From NCBI GenBank assembly GCA_012965625.1, contig DTSC01000105.1, positions 18,661 to 38,374 on the forward strand: 19,714 bases of DNA, given 5' to 3'. Below are positions 15,745-19,714 of the stretch, piece after piece (the stretch's first letter is position 1; each line of letters opens with the position of its first letter). The position numbers and the translations under genes are program-made. The notes under the pieces are model-generated. The model was not told the DNA's origin. It was given only the letters and a program-made list of their open reading frames with translations, and made no database searches. Source of the DNA: Flavobacteriales bacterium. Its GTDB lineage: Bacteria > Bacteroidota > Bacteroidia > NORP154.

Positions 15745-17187
15745 TTATTCTTCTATCCTGAGGATGTCATTAATTGATTTGAGGTTGATAAGATTTAATG
15801 CCATTGCCAAAATTATGGAGCAAAGAACCAAAAATCCCAAATTAAAATACCAGATGCCTGTCCAATCAATCCAATAATATCCCATTGATCCAACAATGAG
15901 AATAAAAACAGCCAAGGCTGTTATTAACTTGTACTTAACTTTAAAGCGAAAGATATATTGTACTAAGATCACCTGAATAATGGCCACGCCAAATTGAGTA
16001 AGCAAGCTTGCAATTGCTGCACCCTTTGCCTGATAGTGTGGAATCAATATAAAATTCAAGGTAATATTAATCAATATGCCAAATGCTACCATTAAATTAA
16101 TTTCCTTCATATTCCCATTTGCTGTTAACAAGGTCCCAAACACATAAGTTGTTGTTATTGGTATAAAACACAGCATAAGAAAGTGAAAAACGGGCACAGA
16201 CTGATTTGTAAGATCATTATACAATAATTCCATTATTTCTTGACCGTATTGAAATGAGCCTGCACAGAGAATAATTGGTGGAACTATAATAAGTTTAAAT
16301 GCGAGGCCTGTAATGGATTCAACTGACCTTTTCTCTTTTAACATTTTAGAGAAAATTGGCAGTAATAAAACGGCAATTAAGTAAGCAAACATATTGCAAG
16401 CTTCTAAAAGCCGATATCCCTGGGCATAGATGCCCGAGTATTTATTTCCATCTGGCAATAGCCTTTCGAGCATTACAGCATCAATTTTCATATAAACCGA
16501 CATTAATAAAATCATTAAAGCAAAAGGGAAAGCCTTTTTAAGGATAATTTTAAACGATTCAGGTTCCCAGCTAAACCGTACTCTCCCTGCTTTAAATACT
16601 ACTAATGTGAATGCAAACAATACCGTCACCATATATGATGCAGTTTGTGCATAAACAAACCACATTATTTGAAAAGGCTGAGAGAATAGATCACTCCACA
16701 AGAGGATTCCACAGATTAGAATCATTAAAAACCTATCAAGAACTGATATATAGGCATCTGTTTTAAACAAATGAAGACCAGAGAGGTTAGACCTTAAATA
16801 CATTATAAATGATTGCAGGAATTGATTTAGGCATAGTACAACAAGTATCTCAAGTTGCAAGGTTTGGTACCCAATTATAAAACCAACGGACATAGTTATT
16901 GCTGTATAAATAAGGGCAAAAAGTAATTTAAGGATAGTAATGTTTGATAATTGACTTCCAAGCAGCTCCTGATTTTGAGCAATATTGCGGTTATTATAAG
17001 TCGTTATACCAAAGTCCAGCAGGATATTAAATAAAAAGGCGAAGTTTAATAAAGAAAAATAAATTCCAAAATTTTCAGTGCCCACTGCATTTTGAACGCT
17101 CCGGTCTATTCCAAGTATCCAAAAAGGCTTAATCAATAAGTTTAGAAGCAGGAGTAAACCAAGATTGGTAAGGAACTTTTTTTGCAT
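15745..17187 (-). CDS. Wzx-type polysaccharide flippase
   Basis: The protein has 480 residues and about 12-14 hydrophobic helices; it belongs to the MOP/MVF superfamily (polysaccharide biosynthesis protein family). The start MQKKFLTNLGLLLLLNLLIKPFW and the GTENFGIYFSLLNFAFLFNILLDFGI region, cited here from residue 36 onward, are characteristic of Wzx-like flippases with a 'GxxxFGxY...LDFG' signature. It moves lipid-linked oligosaccharide across the inner membrane. It is the first gene of the minus-strand glycan operon. The 132-base gap upstream holds a direct repeat ATTGTGTA (17238-17245 and 17251-17258), but no clear promoter box. Confidence 0.88.
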   Translation of the reverse strand: MQKKFLTNLGLLLLLNLLIKPFWILGIDRSVQNAVGTENFGIYFSLLNFAFLFNILLDFGITTYNNRNIAQNQELLGSQLSNITILKLLFALIYTAITMSVGFIIGYQTLQLEILVVLCLNQFLQSFIMYLRSNLSGLHLFKTDAYISVLDRFLMILICGILLWSDLFSQPFQIMWFVYAQTASYMVTVLFAFTLVVFKAGRVRFSWEPESFKIILKKAFPFALMILLMSVYMKIDAVMLERLLPDGNKYSGIYAQGYRLLEACNMFAYLIAVLLLPIFSKMLKEKRSVESITGLAFKLIIVPPIILCAGSFQYGQEIMELLYNDLTNQSVPVFHFLMLCFIPITTTYVFGTLLTANGNMKEINLMVAFGILINITLNFILIPHYQAKGAAIASLLTQFGVAIIQVILVQYIFRFKVKYKLITALAVFILIVGSMGYYWIDWTGIWYFNLGFLVLCSIILAMALNLINLKSINDILRIEE

Positions 17188-17319
17188 GCCACGCCTAAAA
17201 AAACGAAACTTTTTGATCAGGAAACTTATAACCTATTATTGTGTACTTATATTGTGTATAAAAGAAACAAACGGAATCGCAACAAATAATAATTCAGAAA
17301 CTCAAGCCAGGAAGGCAGG

Positions 17320-17871
17320 CTATTTCTTCCCAATTCCTTCAACTTTTAATTCTACCACCCGCTTCTTCTCTATCATGCTGCTGTAAATAAAAAGATGGAA
17401 TTTAACTTTTTTGCCTGTAATGTTTTCTCGTACAACCAGCTTCCTGTATTTTGTCCCTTTCAAGTAATAGTTATTACTGCTATCTTGTTCAATGATAGTC
17501 CATTCCTCTCCTAAGCAATTCTCAATCTCACTCTTATAGTTATTATAGGATGAGGTTAATTCGTCAGAAATTCTAGTATCAGTAGCAAGAATACATTCAC
17601 ATTCAGGATAGGAAGCAACATCATTTATATAACATTCATGCTCGTCAACAAATTTTATATTTGATAAGTAGTAATTTTTTTTATGACCTGTAATGATGCG
17701 CTCAATACTGGGGCCTTTTATTGTGTCAAAACCTTCTTTTGCTGCTTCTAATAAGGTTTTAAGGGAATTGCAAAAATCACCTGAAGGAACAGACACTTGT
17801 TCTTTAGAGGTGAAACCCATACCTGCTATTGAAAACAGTAAACAAAAAAGAAAAATATTTTTCATTAGCAT
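17320..17871 (-). CDS. Unrecognised secreted protein with five mature cysteines
   Basis: The protein has 183 residues and I do not recognise the family. A signal peptide is evident: MLMKN followed by a hydrophobic core up to about residue 20, with cleavage likely near GFTS. The mature part has Cys34, Cys80, Cys91, Cys93 and Cys119, and ends in a beta-rich stretch (YLKGTKYRKLVVRE to VVELKVEGIGKK). An odd number of cysteines after cleavage leaves one free or in an intermolecular bond. The start may be Met1 (17871) or Met3 (17865). It lies 84 bases downstream of recG and 132 bases upstream of the flippase gene, all on the minus strand; a role in the glycan operon is not implied by the sequence. 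Confidence 0.72.
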   Translation of the reverse strand: MLMKNIFLFCLLFSIAGMGFTSKEQVSVPSGDFCNSLKTLLEAAKEGFDTIKGPSIERIITGHKKNYYLSNIKFVDEHECYINDVASYPECECILATDTRISDELTSSYNNYKSEIENCLGEEWTIIEQDSSNNYYLKGTKYRKLVVRENITGKKVKFHLFIYSSMIEKKRVVELKVEGIGKK

Positions 17872-17955
17872 GAGGTTTCTGTTAACGTAAAGATATTAAA
17901 AAATCAGATTTGATTAATTCATTTCCAGCTATGTTATTTATCAAGCATCTTGTGG

Positions 17956-19714
17956 TTATGAAATTTTGCTCCAATCTTTTGTGTGCTTATAGAGATAATT
18001 AAGATGTTTGACCGTTCGTCTATTTTGTTCATCTTCCAGAGAAGGATCAAATTTAAGTAATTCCATCACTTGTTTCCTGGCCATTTGTATTATTTGTCCA
18101 TCTTTACATAGGTCAACCAATTTAAAATTTAAGGCACCACTTTGCTGTGTTCCCTCCATATCGCCAGGACCACGAATATTTAGATCAACTTCTGCAATCT
18201 CAAAGCCATCGTTTGTTTTGGTCATCGTTTCCATTCTTATTTTTCCGACATCGGTCAGTTTGTTACCGGTCATTATGATGCAATAGGATTGGCTGCTGCC
18301 TCTCCCAACGCGTCCTCTTAATTGATGGAGCTGGGATAACCCAAAACGTTCAGCACTTTCAATAACCATAACAGTTGCATTTGGAACATCAACACCCACC
18401 TCAATGACATTGGTAGCTACCATAATTTGAGTTTCTCCTTTAATAAATCGTTGCATTTCAAAATTCTTTGCTTCTGCATTCATTTTCCCATGTACAATAC
18501 TAATCTGGTAATGAGGTTTTGGGAATGCCCTGACAATGCTTTCATACCCATCCATAAGGTCTTTATAGTCCATTTTCTCGGATTCTTCTATTAGAGGATA
18601 AACCATATATATCTGCCTGCCGCATTTTATTTGGTCTTTCATAAAACCAAAGACTTTTAATCGAGAAGAATCAAACCGGTGAATGGTCTTAACTGGTTTT
18701 CTCCCTGGTGGAAGCTCGTCAATTATTGACACATCCAGGTCCCCATATACTGTCATTGCTAAGGTTCGGGGTATAGGAGTAGCTGTCATCACTAATATAT
18801 GTGGTGGGCAAGTGTTGTTTTTCTTCCAAAGCTTTGAGCGTTGTTCAACTCCAAAACGATGTTGTTCATCAATAATTACCAGGCCAAGATCTTTAAAGAC
18901 AACCTTGTCCCCAATTAATGCATGTGTTCCTATAACAACTTTTAATTCTCCATTGCTAAGTTCTTCTAATAATACTTTTCGCTCAGATGTTTTCGTTGAG
19001 CCAGTTAAGATCCCAGATTTAATATTGAGCTTATCTAACATATGTCTTATTGACTCAAAATGTTGATTAGCAAGAATTTCTGTTGGCGCCATGATACATG
19101 CTTGTAAGCTATTATCTAAAGCAATTAAAATGTTCATAAAAGCGACAATTGTTTTTCCGCTACCAACATCTCCCTGTAATAAACGGTTCATTTGTCGGCC
19201 AGAGCCCAAATCATTTCGAATTTCTTTGATTACTCTTTTTTGCGCATTAGTAAGGTCAAATGACAATCCGTTTTTATAGAAATTATTAAAGTAATCTCCG
19301 ACTTTGGTAAATTTAAAACCCAGCGTTGTTATTTTACGGTGTTCTTTTGACTGTAAAATTTTTAGCTGTATAAAAAACAGCTCCTCATATTTGATTCTAT
19401 AGACAGCCTGCTTTAGAAGCTCTTGTGTTTTTGGGAGATGAATATTTATAAGAGCATCTCGTCTCAACAATAATCCATTTTTAGTACAGAGGTCTTTTGG
19501 AAGCACTTCATAAAGACTATTATAAATAGAGGATAAGAGCTCCCCTTGAAGTTTTGCAATACCACGGCTATTTAGTCCTTGACTACTAAGCTTTTCTGTA
19601 GAAGAATAGACTGCTTGTAAACTATTCAAAGGTCTTAAGTTTTCTTCAGAAACCAAGTCCATTTCCGGATGAGGTATGTTGATTCGGCCGTTGTAGATGT
19701 TTGGTTTTCCAAAG
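17956..19714 (-). CDS. recG: RecG ATP-dependent DNA helicase (5' end outside window)
   Basis: The coding frame stays open to the right edge, upstream of an internal Met at 19662: the last codons read FGKPNIYNGRINIPHPEMDL, part of the wedge (OB-fold) domain. About 585 of the roughly 700 residues are present. Helicase motifs are complete: LQGDVGSGKT (Walker A), DEQHRFGV (motif II), TATPIPRTLAM (motif III), NVIEVGVDVPNA and QLRGRVGRG (motifs V-VI), with the TRG-region segment LNIRGPGDMEGTQQSG near the end. RecG remodels stalled forks and branched DNA. It is on the same strand as the secreted-protein gene that follows it. Confidence 0.96.
   Translation of the reverse strand, partial: FGKPNIYNGRINIPHPEMDLVSEENLRPLNSLQAVYSSTEKLSSQGLNSRGIAKLQGELLSSIYNSLYEVLPKDLCTKNGLLLRRDALINIHLPKTQELLKQAVYRIKYEELFFIQLKILQSKEHRKITTLGFKFTKVGDYFNNFYKNGLSFDLTNAQKRVIKEIRNDLGSGRQMNRLLQGDVGSGKTIVAFMNILIALDNSLQACIMAPTEILANQHFESIRHMLDKLNIKSGILTGSTKTSERKVLLEELSNGELKVVIGTHALIGDKVVFKDLGLVIIDEQHRFGVEQRSKLWKKNNTCPPHILVMTATPIPRTLAMTVYGDLDVSIIDELPPGRKPVKTIHRFDSSRLKVFGFMKDQIKCGRQIYMVYPLIEESEKMDYKDLMDGYESIVRAFPKPHYQISIVHGKMNAEAKNFEMQRFIKGETQIMVATNVIEVGVDVPNATVMVIESAERFGLSQLHQLRGRVGRGSSQSYCIIMTGNKLTDVGKIRMETMTKTNDGFEIAEVDLNIRGPGDMEGTQQSGALNFKLVDLCKDGQIIQMARKQVMELLKFDPSLEDEQNRRTVKHLNYLYKHTKDWSKIS

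Noticed and set aside
17238..17258. Direct repeat ATTGTGTA twice upstream of the flippase gene as an attachment site
   Set aside because: It is only 8 bases with a 5-base spacer, with no integrase or tRNA nearby; kept only as a note in the flippase entry.
18683..19066. 127-codon plus-strand frame inside recG
   Set aside because: It lies opposite conserved helicase motifs and has low-complexity Ser/Thr/Ile composition; a shadow frame.

Overview
The window reads as a low-GC chromosome segment of a Bacteroidota bacterium, probably of a Cytophagales-like lineage, although the order cannot be fixed from the sequence alone. The evidence is a PorX-type REC-PglZ regulator of type IX secretion, the LpxC-FabZ fusion typical of the phylum, the order HD-phosphohydrolase / lpxD / lpxC-fabZ / lpxA / ABC ATPase / efp / LpxD-like, TAnnTTTG-type -7 boxes, and a near absence of Shine-Dalgarno sequences. 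No mobile element, CRISPR array, rRNA or tRNA was seen.

Layout. (1) Positions 1-3776, minus strand: the 5' tip of an exported-protein gene that runs off the left edge, preceded by a tightly packed operon porX > tsaE > ald > DUF4258 membrane-anchored protein. (2) Positions 3931-9967, plus strand: HD phosphohydrolase, a wrecked lpxD remnant, lpxC-fabZ, lpxA, an ABC ATPase, efp and an LpxD-like acyltransferase. This is the lipid A first-steps cluster. (3) Positions 10109-12326, plus strand: a GAF-SpoIIE (PP2C) phosphatase and an unrecognised lipoprotein with a calcium-loop motif. (4) Positions 12428-17187, minus strand: a Wzx flippase > Wzz chain-length protein > SAM methyltransferase > Wzy/O-antigen-ligase-like operon with no glycosyltransferase. 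(5) Positions 17320-19714, minus strand: an unrecognised secreted Cys-containing protein and recG, whose 5' end lies beyond the right edge.

Working together: regions 2 and 4 both concern the outer surface. Region 2 makes the lipid A precursor and region 4 flips and polymerises a glycan. Region 1 carries the PorX regulator of protein secretion to that surface.

The main points for a second look are these. The canonical lpxD is reduced to about 84 codons by a large internal deletion plus a frameshift, while lpxC, fabZ and lpxA stay intact. The remaining LpxD-like paralogue lacks one of the two histidines expected in LpxD. An 8-G homopolymer lies inside the wzy-like gene and looks like a possible phase-variation site. 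I found no clearly new multi-gene system.
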